Assembly (NCBI RefSeq): GCF_004114425.1 | Contig: NZ_RDQF01000004.1 | Coordinates: 186,001-250,000, forward strand | DNA length: 64,000 nucleotides | Origin: Bradyrhizobium vignae | GTDB taxonomy: Bacteria > Pseudomonadota > Alphaproteobacteria > Rhizobiales > Xanthobacteraceae | Reading direction: 5' to 3' | Part shown: in pieces, positions 57,443-64,000 of the stretch | Layout: each line of letters starts with the position of its first letter | Numbering within the stretch: the stretch's first letter is position 1 | The notes under the pieces: model-generated | What the model was told of the DNA's origin: nothing | The model's database searches: none | Seen by the model: the letters and a program-made list of their open reading frames with translations, nothing else | Program-made: the position numbers and the translations under genes

Positions 57443-59835
57443 CCGTGCGTATTCGCGGCTACCGGCTGGGCAAGGATCGGATCCGCGGACGGCCGAACAG
57501 AAGGGCGGCCGGCAGTTGGGCGGCGCTGCGGGAGCTTGCCGGCACGCTGCTGCGCGAAAAATCGTTTCTGCGAAGCGCCTATGCGTTTTTCAGGCAGAAC
57601 AAGCCGGGCGGGTTCGCCTGTGTGGCCTGCGCATGGACCAAGCCGGAAAAACCACAGACCATCGAAATTTGCGAGAGCGGCGGCAAGGCCACGGGGTGGG
57701 AATTGACCCGCAAGCGGGTGCCGCTCGAGTTCTTCGCCACTCACCGGGTGAGCGGGCTCGAAACCTGGTCGGATCATGAACTCGAAAACCTCGGCCGTCT
57801 GACCCACCCGCTGAAATGGGATGCCGCTACGGACCGGTACCTCCCCGTCGCATGGGACGAAGCCTTCAGCATGATCGGTCGGGAGCTGAGGAGCTGCGAC
57901 CCGAAATCGATCGTGTTCTACATGTGCGGCCATGCGGCGCTGGAAACCGCCTACATGTATCAGTTGTTCGGCCGCATCGTCGGCAGCAACAACTTCCCGA
58001 ACAGCTCCAACATGTGCCACGAGAGCACGTCGGTCGCCCTGCCGCAGGCCATCGGCGTACCGGTCGGCACTGTCATTCTGGAGGATTTCGACAAGGCCGA
58101 GTGTATCTTCTTCTTCGGACAGAACACCGGCACGAACAGCCCGCGCTTTCTCAATACGCTGCAGCATGCGAGCCGGCGCGGCGTTCCGATCATCACTTTC
58201 AATCCAATCCGCGAGCCGGGTCTCGAGCGCTTCCGCAATCCACAATCGCCTCAGATGGCGACCGGCACGTCGACGCCGATCAGCTCGCAATACTACCAGG
58301 TCCGGGCGGGCGGAGACGCCGGCGCCATCCTGGGAATTTGCAAGGCGTTGCTGACGATGGACGAGGCGGCGGGAAACCGCGGACAAGCACCCGTGCTCGA
58401 TCATGGCTTCATACGCGCACAGACCAGCGGCTTCGAGGAGTTTGCCAGGGTTGCGCGCGAGCTCGATTGGCAAGAGATCGAGCGTCGCTCCGGGTTGACC
58501 CGCACAGACTTGGCGGTGGTCGCCGACGTCTATGCGCGATCGAACGCCACGATCTTCTGCTACGGGATGGGGCTGACGCAGCATCCGGCCGGCGTCGAGA
58601 ACGTGCGGCTGCTTTGCAATCTGATGTTCCTGCGCGGCAACATCGGAAAGCCGGGCGCCGGCATCTGCCCGGTACGGGGCCACTCAAACATTCAGGGGCA
58701 GCGCACGGTCGGCCTTGCGGAGAAGCCCGAGCTCGTTCCCCTCGACACCTACGCTCGGCTCTACGGGTTCGATCCGCCTCGCGATAGAGGAATGAACACG
58801 GTCGAGACCTGCGAGGCGATTCTTCACGGCCGCGTCCACGCTTTCATCGGCTTTGGCGGCAATTTCGTTCGTGCCGCTCCGGACAGCGCAGCCATAGAGC
58901 CCGCGTGGCGAGATATCGGTCTGACGGTGCAGGTCGCAACCAAGCTCAACCGCAGCCACATCGTGCATGGCAAGCAGGCCTACTTGTTGCCCTGCCTGGG
59001 CCGCATCGAACGGGATGAGCAGGCGACGGGGCCACAAGCCGTGTCCATCGAGGATGCGACCGGCTGCGTTCATGCTTCGGTCGGTCACGCCGAGCCAACA
59101 AGCCGGGACCTGTTGTCGGAGCCGAAGATCGTCGCCGAGTTGGCCAAGGCCACGGTGCCCGGAAAGTCGTCTCTCGATTGGGACGGCTGGGTGGCGGACT
59201 ATTCGCGCATCCGCGAGGCGATCGCACGCACCCATCCCGAGATCTTCCACGATCTCAACAAGCACATGTGGACTCCCGGTGGGCATCACCGGCCGTTGCC
59301 GGCCCGCGTGCGCGACTGGCGGACCCCAAATAGAAAGGCCAATTTCCACGTGCCGACGGACTTCTTCGAACAGCATGAGGAGGTCCTGTTCGACGACGGC
59401 TTCGATCTGATCACGCTGCGGAGCAACGATCAGTTCAACACCACGATCTACGGCTTCAAGGATCGCTATCGCGAGATCTTCGGGACGCGACATGTATTGT
59501 TGATGAACCCGAACGACATCGATCGGCTCGGCTTGCGCGCCGCCGATAGCGTGGACGCATTCGGCGACGATAGCGACGGCGCTCACCGCGTGGTGACGGG
59601 ATTGCAGGTGGTGCCGTACAACATCCCGGAACGATGTTGCGCAGGCTATTACCCGGAATGCAATGCACTGATCCCTTGGTGGCACCACGCGAAGGACAGT
59701 AAGACGCCGGCAGCAAAGCTGGTGCGCATCCGCGTGCGGAGAGCTGGCGATCGGCCGAATGCTGCCGCGGTTCCGGAGACGAGCAGTCCGCCGGTGGTAC
59801 CGATGCGAGCAGAAGAGAGGGGTAAAGTAGACTGA
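57439..59835 (+). CDS. YdeP/FdhF-type molybdopterin oxidoreductase
   Basis: 798 residues from GTG 57439, overlapping the DUF2231 stop by four bases. Begins with a Cys-containing motif GGFACVACAWTKPEKP near residue 55, as in YdeP (which differs from the [4Fe-4S] motif of true formate dehydrogenases), followed by MCHESTSVALPQAIG in place of the FdhF Sec/Cys region, and FFFGQNTGTNSPRFLNTLQH. The C-terminal Mo-bis-MGD motifs appear as LRSNDQFNTTIYGFKDRYRE and LLMNPNDIDRLGLRAADSV. YdeP is linked to acid resistance in E. coli, but its reaction is unknown. Cytoplasmic; no Tat signal seen. Confidence 0.88.
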   Translation: MTVRIRGYRLGKDRIRGRPNRRAAGSWAALRELAGTLLREKSFLRSAYAFFRQNKPGGFACVACAWTKPEKPQTIEICESGGKATGWELTRKRVPLEFFATHRVSGLETWSDHELENLGRLTHPLKWDAATDRYLPVAWDEAFSMIGRELRSCDPKSIVFYMCGHAALETAYMYQLFGRIVGSNNFPNSSNMCHESTSVALPQAIGVPVGTVILEDFDKAECIFFFGQNTGTNSPRFLNTLQHASRRGVPIITFNPIREPGLERFRNPQSPQMATGTSTPISSQYYQVRAGGDAGAILGICKALLTMDEAAGNRGQAPVLDHGFIRAQTSGFEEFARVARELDWQEIERRSGLTRTDLAVVADVYARSNATIFCYGMGLTQHPAGVENVRLLCNLMFLRGNIGKPGAGICPVRGHSNIQGQRTVGLAEKPELVPLDTYARLYGFDPPRDRGMNTVETCEAILHGRVHAFIGFGGNFVRAAPDSAAIEPAWRDIGLTVQVATKLNRSHIVHGKQAYLLPCLGRIERDEQATGPQAVSIEDATGCVHASVGHAEPTSRDLLSEPKIVAELAKATVPGKSSLDWDGWVADYSRIREAIARTHPEIFHDLNKHMWTPGGHHRPLPARVRDWRTPNRKANFHVPTDFFEQHEEVLFDDGFDLITLRSNDQFNTTIYGFKDRYREIFGTRHVLLMNPNDIDRLGLRAADSVDAFGDDSDGAHRVVTGLQVVPYNIPERCCAGYYPECNALIPWWHHAKDSKTPAAKLVRIRVRRAGDRPNAAAVPETSSPPVVPMRAEERGKVD

Positions 59836-60009
59836 GAGGCAACCGCTGCCCTGCGCGTCGGACCTACGGACGCCAGCGCGGGCGCACCCGTGCTGTACGC
59901 CGCGAGCAGCAGCGTGCATCGCGCTGGCAGCCGCGCAAGCGGACCGCGTCACTGCTTGAGGAGGCCGCGCCAGACCTTCGGGAACGAGGGGCGTTCAGGG
60001 GGAGCCGGC

Positions 60010-60207
60010 TCAGGCGGCGTCAAGACCGCCGGGCGCCGAGACCGGCGAGAGGGCTGCACGCCGGACCCGCCCGGCTTCCTCGGTGCCGCACCTGGGACAT
60101 TTGAAGGCGACCTCGCGCTGCGAAAACGTATCCTTCCCGGAGCTGACGGCCATCGGCCACGCGCCGCACCTCGGACATTTGACCAGTAGATCGTTCGTTT
60201 CCAGCAT
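60010..60207 (-). CDS. Two-knuckle zinc-ribbon protein
   Basis: 65 residues from ATG 60207, preceded by GAGGAG. Zinc ligands CPRCGAWPM and CPRCGTEEAGRV, separated by 20 residues containing SSGKDTFSQREVAFK. The two halves look like a duplicated knuckle, CPRCGxxx. Likely a small zinc-binding regulator or RNA-binding protein of unknown role. A perfect EcfG promoter (60244) ends 36 bases upstream, so it is stress-induced. Confidence 0.83.
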   Translation of the reverse strand: MLETNDLLVKCPRCGAWPMAVSSGKDTFSQREVAFKCPRCGTEEAGRVRRAALSPVSAPGGLDAA

Positions 60208-60243
60208 CGTGTCGGCTCCTCAACTTGCCCCCCATTTCCGGCC

Positions 60244-60268
60244 AACGAGGCGGTGCTGCAGCCGTTCC
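60244..60268 (-). promoter_or_regulatory. EcfG promoter, perfect (GGAAC-N16-CGTT)
   Basis: Minus strand GGAAC at 60268-60264, 16 bases, CGTT at 60247-60244. It drives the 65-residue zinc-ribbon protein. Confidence 0.85.
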
Positions 60269-60475
60269 CCGCAGCGCGCGCAGGCCTGCCATCGCCTCGG
60301 ACAGGCCGCCTCCGCCGTCGCGCGATTCGTCCGCTGCATCTCGACGACGCGTCTATCGTCCCCAGGCGGAGCGAACCTGACGGATCCTCCCAATGCACCG
60401 TGAATCTCTCGAGTTTCCGGTACCTCGCGGACGCAGAATGTGCCAAACCGGTCGGATCAGTTGGCTGGCCGAGCG

Positions 60476-61372
60476 ATGCTACCGGACGCGATGAACTTCG
60501 ACGCCATGGCCCAGGCGCTGGCCCAGTCTCCCGACTACCGGGTGCTGCGACGCCTCGTCGCCCGACCCCCCTACGTCCCGACCGCGGGGCAGGAGGTCAG
60601 GACCGGCATTCTGCTCGACACCGAGACGACCGGTCTCGATCACGCCAAGGACGAGATCATCGAGCTCGGGATGGTCAAATTCGACTACGCGGCGGACGGG
60701 CGGATCGTCGGTGTCCGCGACACCCTCTCCGCGTTCAACGAGCCGAGCGCGCCAATTCCCGCAGAGGTCACGGCGCTCACCGAAATCACGGACGAGATGG
60801 TGGCCGGCCACAGGTTCGACGACGGGGCCATCGCGGCCTTCGCCGAAGACGCGGTCATCGTCATCGCCCACAACAGCGGCTTCGACAGGAAGTTCGCCGA
60901 ACGCTACTGGCCCCTGTTCGAGCACAAGGCCTGGGGCTGCAGCATGACCGAGATCGACTGGCGGAAGCACGGTTTCGCCGGCGCGCAACTCGGCTACCTG
61001 CTGAACGGTGCCGGCTTCTTCCACCAGGCGCACCGGGCTGTCGACGACTGCCACGCTCTGCTGGAGGTCCTCGCCCTCGAATTGCCGACTACGGGTGCAC
61101 CTGCGCTCGCGCTACTGCTGGAGACCGCCCGCAAGCCGACGCTGCGGGTCTGGGCCGAGCAGACTGCATTCGAACTGAAGGACTCCTTGAAACTCCGCGG
61201 CTATCGCTGGAACGATGGCAGCGACGGGCGCCCCAAGTCCTGGTTCATAGACGTCGGCGAGTCCGCTCTCGACGACGAGATCGCCTTCCTGCGTACCCAG
61301 ATCTACATGCAGGACATCGAGCCCGGCGTGCAGAGGCTGACCGCCTTCACGCGGTTCTCGACGAGGATTTAG
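60476..61372 (+). CDS. DEDDh 3'-5' exonuclease (DnaQ-like)
   Basis: 298 residues from ATG 60476. The DEDDh set is complete: Asp48 and Glu50 in ILLDTETTGLDHAKDEIIEL, Asp in AHNSGFDRKFAERYW, and His/Asp in HQAHRAVDDCHALLEVL. A C-terminal part (LRGYRWNDGSDGRPKSWFID, then DEIAFLRTQIY) is an extra domain found in some rhizobial exonucleases. It removes 3'-terminal nucleotides from DNA. With Ku and a ligase nearby it could trim ends during repair, which is inference. GTG 60440 is an alternative start. Confidence 0.88.
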   Translation: MLPDAMNFDAMAQALAQSPDYRVLRRLVARPPYVPTAGQEVRTGILLDTETTGLDHAKDEIIELGMVKFDYAADGRIVGVRDTLSAFNEPSAPIPAEVTALTEITDEMVAGHRFDDGAIAAFAEDAVIVIAHNSGFDRKFAERYWPLFEHKAWGCSMTEIDWRKHGFAGAQLGYLLNGAGFFHQAHRAVDDCHALLEVLALELPTTGAPALALLLETARKPTLRVWAEQTAFELKDSLKLRGYRWNDGSDGRPKSWFIDVGESALDDEIAFLRTQIYMQDIEPGVQRLTAFTRFSTRI

Positions 61373-61434
61373 CCATATGGCTGAAATCGGCAGGTCGAGC
61401 CCAATTCAAGCTGGCCCAAAGAGGGCAGGCTCCG

Positions 61435-61671
61435 CTAGGCGAGCCCGCGGTCGATCTGATCTATCATCTGTACGATGTGAGAGCGATGCTCCCTCATGGA
61501 ATCGAGCCCGTTTTGGAAGTCGTGCAGTTGCTTCACGGCCTGGGAAATGTCGTGACCATCCTGCTTCAGCTTTTCGATCAGAGCGATCTGCTTCGAGACG
61601 GCTAACTCGCCCGTGGCGATGTGCCTGTCTGCCTCGTTCAGCCGCTCTACTTCCTTTTCCCGGTCCATCAT
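61435..61671 (-). CDS. Small coiled-coil protein, unknown
   Basis: 78 residues: MMDREKEVERLNEADRHIAT, then GELAVSKQIALIEKLKQDGH, DISQAVKQLHDFQNGLDSMR, a long amphipathic helix. No family recognised. It lies 10 bases downstream of the DUF3606 gene on the same strand, hence in its operon and under its EcfG promoter. Confidence 0.7.
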   Translation of the reverse strand: MMDREKEVERLNEADRHIATGELAVSKQIALIEKLKQDGHDISQAVKQLHDFQNGLDSMREHRSHIVQMIDQIDRGLA

Positions 61672-61681
61672 CGCCTGCGGT

Positions 61682-61867
61682 CTAGCGGCCTAGCCGCTTC
61701 TCGACGCGCTTGCGGGAGTTACCGACCTTCTTGACCGCCTTCTTCACCGCCGATGCGGAGCGGCCGGTCTTCTTCGCTTCGTACCGGACTTCGTAGTCCT
61801 GTCCTTTAGCCACCCGGGCCCGGTCCTGCTTGCGTCCACGCGCGGTCTTCTTTTTCGCTGCGGCCAT
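61682..61867 (-). CDS. DUF3606 basic protein
   Basis: 61 residues from ATG 61867, preceded by GAGGAGGAG. Very basic: MAAAKKKTARGRKQDRARVA, then GQDYEVRYEAKKTGRSASAV, KKAVKKVGNSRKRVEKRLG. The middle part matches DUF3606, short stress-linked proteins of Hyphomicrobiales. It should bind DNA or RNA non-specifically, perhaps histone-like; that is inference. First gene behind a perfect EcfG promoter; the coiled-coil gene follows. Confidence 0.85.
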   Translation of the reverse strand: MAAAKKKTARGRKQDRARVAKGQDYEVRYEAKKTGRSASAVKKAVKKVGNSRKRVEKRLGR

Positions 61868-61901
61868 CGGCTCCTCCTCTTGGAATGTTTGATGGCGATG
61901 C

Positions 61902-61926
61902 AACGCCGCAAGGATTCGCGGGTTCC
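61902..61926 (-). promoter_or_regulatory. EcfG promoter, perfect (GGAAC-N16-CGTT)
   Basis: Minus strand GGAAC at 61926-61922, 16 bases, CGTT at 61905-61902. It drives the DUF3606 operon. The -35 is half of the palindrome GTTCCGGAAC (61922-61931), whose other half faces the ligase gene. Confidence 0.85.
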
Positions 61927-61981
61927 GGAACGATTCCTGCTGTGCCAATTTGAATCAGCGTGTTGCGCGGGAGTTCGTTGC

Positions 61982-62902
61982 GTGGCGTTTCAGCGGCGTA
62001 AGGCGGTGGCGATCGGCGTCAAGGCGCCGTTCCCCGGCTTCGTAGAACCGGCTCTGGCTTCCTCGATCGAGAAGGTGCCGTCCGGCGCCCGATGGATTCA
62101 CGAAATCAAGTTCGATGGCTACCGCGTCCAGATCCATCTGGCGAACGAAGCCGTGAAGGTCTTCACCCGCCGCGGTCACGACTGGACCAACCGCTTCAAG
62201 AAGGTCGCCAACGACGCCTGGCACATCAAGGCGGGGTCGGCGATCGTGGACGGCGAAGTCGTGGTCCCCGCTGCGGACGGCACGACGGACTTCTCGGTCC
62301 TTCAAAACGAACTGAAAGGCAGGTCGAGCAGCATCGTACTGGTCGCCTTCGATCTCCTGTACCTGAACGGCCGCGACCTCCGGAAGCTGCCACTCTTCCA
62401 GCGCAAGACCGAACTCAAGAAGATCATCGACGGCACCGAGATCCAGTTCAGCGAAAGCTTCGAGATGGAAGGTCGCGAGATGTTCGCGCACGCCTGCAAG
62501 ATCGGGCTGGAGGGCGTCGTCTCGAAGGTCCGCGACAGCGCGTACGCCAGCGGCCGCGGCAACAGCTGGGTCAAAAAGACCTGCGCGCAGCGGGAGACGC
62601 TGACGATCGCCGGTTTCGCGCTCGACGAAGGCAAGTGGGACGGCATCTATCTCGGTCGGCGCAAGGGGGACGACCTGGTCTACGCCGGCAAGGTCGACCA
62701 CGGCTTCGACAAGGTCTCCGCGGCCGACCTGCAAAGGCGACTGAAGCCGCTGATCCGGAAGACGCAGCCGTACGCGAAGCGGATCGCCCACAAGGGCATC
62801 TGGGTGGAGCCGAAGCTGCTCGCCGAAATCGAATACCGTGCGAAGTCTGCGGAAGGGAAGGTCCGGCACCCGTTCTTCAAGGGACTTCGGGAAGACCTCT
62901 AG
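61982..62902 (+). CDS. ligC: ATP-dependent DNA ligase, LigC-like (stand-alone)
   Basis: 306 residues from GTG 61982 (GGGAG ten bases upstream). Nucleotidyltransferase domain with the active-site motif I K-x-D-G at Lys43 (HEIKFDGYRVQIHLANEAVK), motif III AFDLLYLNGRDLRK, motif IV LEGVVSKVRDSAYASGRGNS, and C-terminal OB-fold parts ending KVRHPFFKGLREDL. There is no polymerase or phosphoesterase domain, so it is a LigC-type ligase, not full LigD. It can partner with Ku. Ribosome start is a GTG; the upstream in-frame ATG at 61880 overlaps the divergent DUF3606 promoter. Confidence 0.9.
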   Translation: MAFQRRKAVAIGVKAPFPGFVEPALASSIEKVPSGARWIHEIKFDGYRVQIHLANEAVKVFTRRGHDWTNRFKKVANDAWHIKAGSAIVDGEVVVPAADGTTDFSVLQNELKGRSSSIVLVAFDLLYLNGRDLRKLPLFQRKTELKKIIDGTEIQFSESFEMEGREMFAHACKIGLEGVVSKVRDSAYASGRGNSWVKKTCAQRETLTIAGFALDEGKWDGIYLGRRKGDDLVYAGKVDHGFDKVSAADLQRRLKPLIRKTQPYAKRIAHKGIWVEPKLLAEIEYRAKSAEGKVRHPFFKGLREDL

Positions 62903-62953
62903 GGAAACCCGTCGATACCAGGCACGAAGCCTTTGACTTTGCTTCCGATTGCA

Positions 62954-63001
62954 GGACAAAAAAGTAGGGCCGGCACCCGAAGGTCCGGCCCGCTTTTGTC
63001 C
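62954..63001 (+). terminator. Large hairpin, likely bidirectional terminator
   Basis: An inner 7-bp stem GGGCCGG / CCGGCCC is enclosed by the outer arms GGACAAAA and TTTTGTCC, with GCTTTTG after the inner stem on the plus strand and CTTTTTTG on the minus strand. It ends the ligase transcript. Confidence 0.75.
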
Positions 63002-63075
63002 GCAGGAGATGTGCGCAATGCGCAGTGATCTTGCCCCGCGGCACGTTCGAATTACTTACTCACAGCCGAGTCGCG

Positions 63076-63744
63076 ATGCAATACCCCTTTTCGCCGCTGC
63101 CCCGCGTCCTGTCAGCCATCGAAGCCACCATGTCGCCAGCGCGGCTCGCCCGATACATGGGAACCACAAAAGGCGATAAACATCATGCGCTTAGGTTGTA
63201 CGTATGGAACGCGCGACTCTGCGAGGAGTTCTACATCCCCCTTCAATTTTCCGAGGTTTCTTTGCGGAACTCTATTCACCGGAGGTTAACCGAGCTTTAC
63301 GGAACCGCTTGGTTCGACCAGCCGAGATTCACGGGCATCATCCCGGACCGGCACAAGGACGAAATTGCCAAGGTTGTGGCCGACGAGCGTCAAAAGCGCG
63401 GACGCTCCTTTATGCCCGACCATGTCGTGGCGGGCATGTCGTTCGGCTTTTGGCAAAACCTGCTCGGGAGCAGATTGGAATTCGTGCTTTGGCGCGGAGG
63501 CATCCAAGCGGCCTTTCCCCACCTGCCGAACGGCTTCGGCCGAAACGAGGTCTACCGCAGGCTGGAGCGGCTGCGGAAATTCAGAAACGCGGTCATGCAC
63601 CACTATGCGATCTTCGACAAGGGACCGACGGACGAATACCGCAACATCAGGACACTCCTGGAATGGATGTGTCCCGACACGCTGTGGCTCATGTCCGAGC
63701 TTTCCAATCCCGCAGCAGTCCTTCAGCGGCGGCCTCGGCTGTAG
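63076..63744 (+). CDS. Abi-like protein with HEPN-type motif
   Basis: 222 residues from ATG 63076 (GTG 63025 is an alternative). The sequence MQYPFSPLPRVLSAIEATMS, then GDKHHALRLYVWNARLCEEF and YIPLQFSEVSLRNSIHRRLT, followed by RLERLRKFRNAVMHHYAIFD, matches the Abi-like (PF07751-type) family. RNAVMH fits the R-x4-H active-site motif of HEPN ribonucleases. Abi-type proteins often act in phage defence or as toxins. No antitoxin or partner is seen in the remaining 256 bases, but the locus may continue past the edge. No EcfG site upstream. Confidence 0.82.
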   Translation: MQYPFSPLPRVLSAIEATMSPARLARYMGTTKGDKHHALRLYVWNARLCEEFYIPLQFSEVSLRNSIHRRLTELYGTAWFDQPRFTGIIPDRHKDEIAKVVADERQKRGRSFMPDHVVAGMSFGFWQNLLGSRLEFVLWRGGIQAAFPHLPNGFGRNEVYRRLERLRKFRNAVMHHYAIFDKGPTDEYRNIRTLLEWMCPDTLWLMSELSNPAAVLQRRPRL

Positions 63745-64000
63745 ACAGCAGCCGATGGGCGCTGATGACGGGCGCCCAGCGCCGTCGAGAACTGGAAGGC
63801 GCGGGCGTCACAAGGATCGAGGCGGGTCCGGAAAACGGGACGCATCAAACGCCTCGAAATCGACCGAGTTTGACCGCCGAATCGGCCGGTCAGGTGGTAC
63901 ACAGCGGTGGTCACAAATCACGGCCGGGCTTTCCAGGAATCCTTGTTTTCGGCGGATTTCGCGCATCAGAGCCATGGAGGATGGGAGTCCCACTATCTCC

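Noticed and set aside
1..64000. CRISPR arrays, rRNA genes and complete insertion sequences
   Set aside because: No regularly spaced repeat arrays, rRNA-like sequence or transposase frames with terminal inverted repeats were seen by eye.

Overview
The window reads as the chromosome of a Bradyrhizobium-type alphaproteobacterium (order Hyphomicrobiales). The support is very high GC, a hisD - UPF0262 - LMW phosphatase - maf - yacG - tRNA-Phe block, a DUF1013/TrcR protein, TAXI-TRAP transport genes, several families of palindromic intergenic repeats typical of this genus, and promoters of the GGAAC-N16-CGTT type used by the alphaproteobacterial general-stress sigma factor EcfG. Assignment to genus is inference; no rRNA is present.

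Layout. 0-42.2 kb is mostly ordinary chromosome: thrB/ispH, trcR, a propionyl-CoA-synthetase-like gene, two related TPR/LprI secreted proteins, a CPA1 antiporter, a TAXI-TRAP cluster with an SDR, scattered envelope, detoxification and metabolic genes, a large GGDEF-EAL protein, a DUF2182/DUF1326 pair, and the hisD-to-tRNA-Phe block. A wrecked, truncated oleate hydratase gene lies at 22.3-22.6 kb. tRNA-Thr(GGU) at 42.76 kb is followed at once by a tyrosine integrase, which marks the start of an accessory region. It holds a small integrase element (a 12-base copy of the tRNA 3' end recurs at 45.19 kb) and an orphan 1115-residue phage tape-measure protein carrying two peptidoglycan-hydrolase-like domains.

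From 49.6 kb to the right end the genes are small and stress-related: Ku, a stand-alone ATP-dependent DNA ligase, a DEDDh exonuclease, a single-domain response regulator, zinc-ribbon proteins, a PRC-barrel protein, a ferritin-like protein, a glycosyltransferase, a DUF2231 membrane protein overlapping a YdeP-type molybdopterin oxidoreductase, a DUF3606 protein, and a HEPN/Abi-like protein at the edge.

The main unifying signal is regulatory. Five perfect GGAAC-N16-CGTT sites and three near-perfect ones lie between 52.59 and 61.93 kb, each in front of a gene or operon of this cluster. This region is therefore best read as a general-stress-response (EcfG) island combining DNA-end repair, envelope and redox functions. 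Coordinates and starts were chosen by hand from ribosome-binding sites, overlaps and family conservation; no database search was run.
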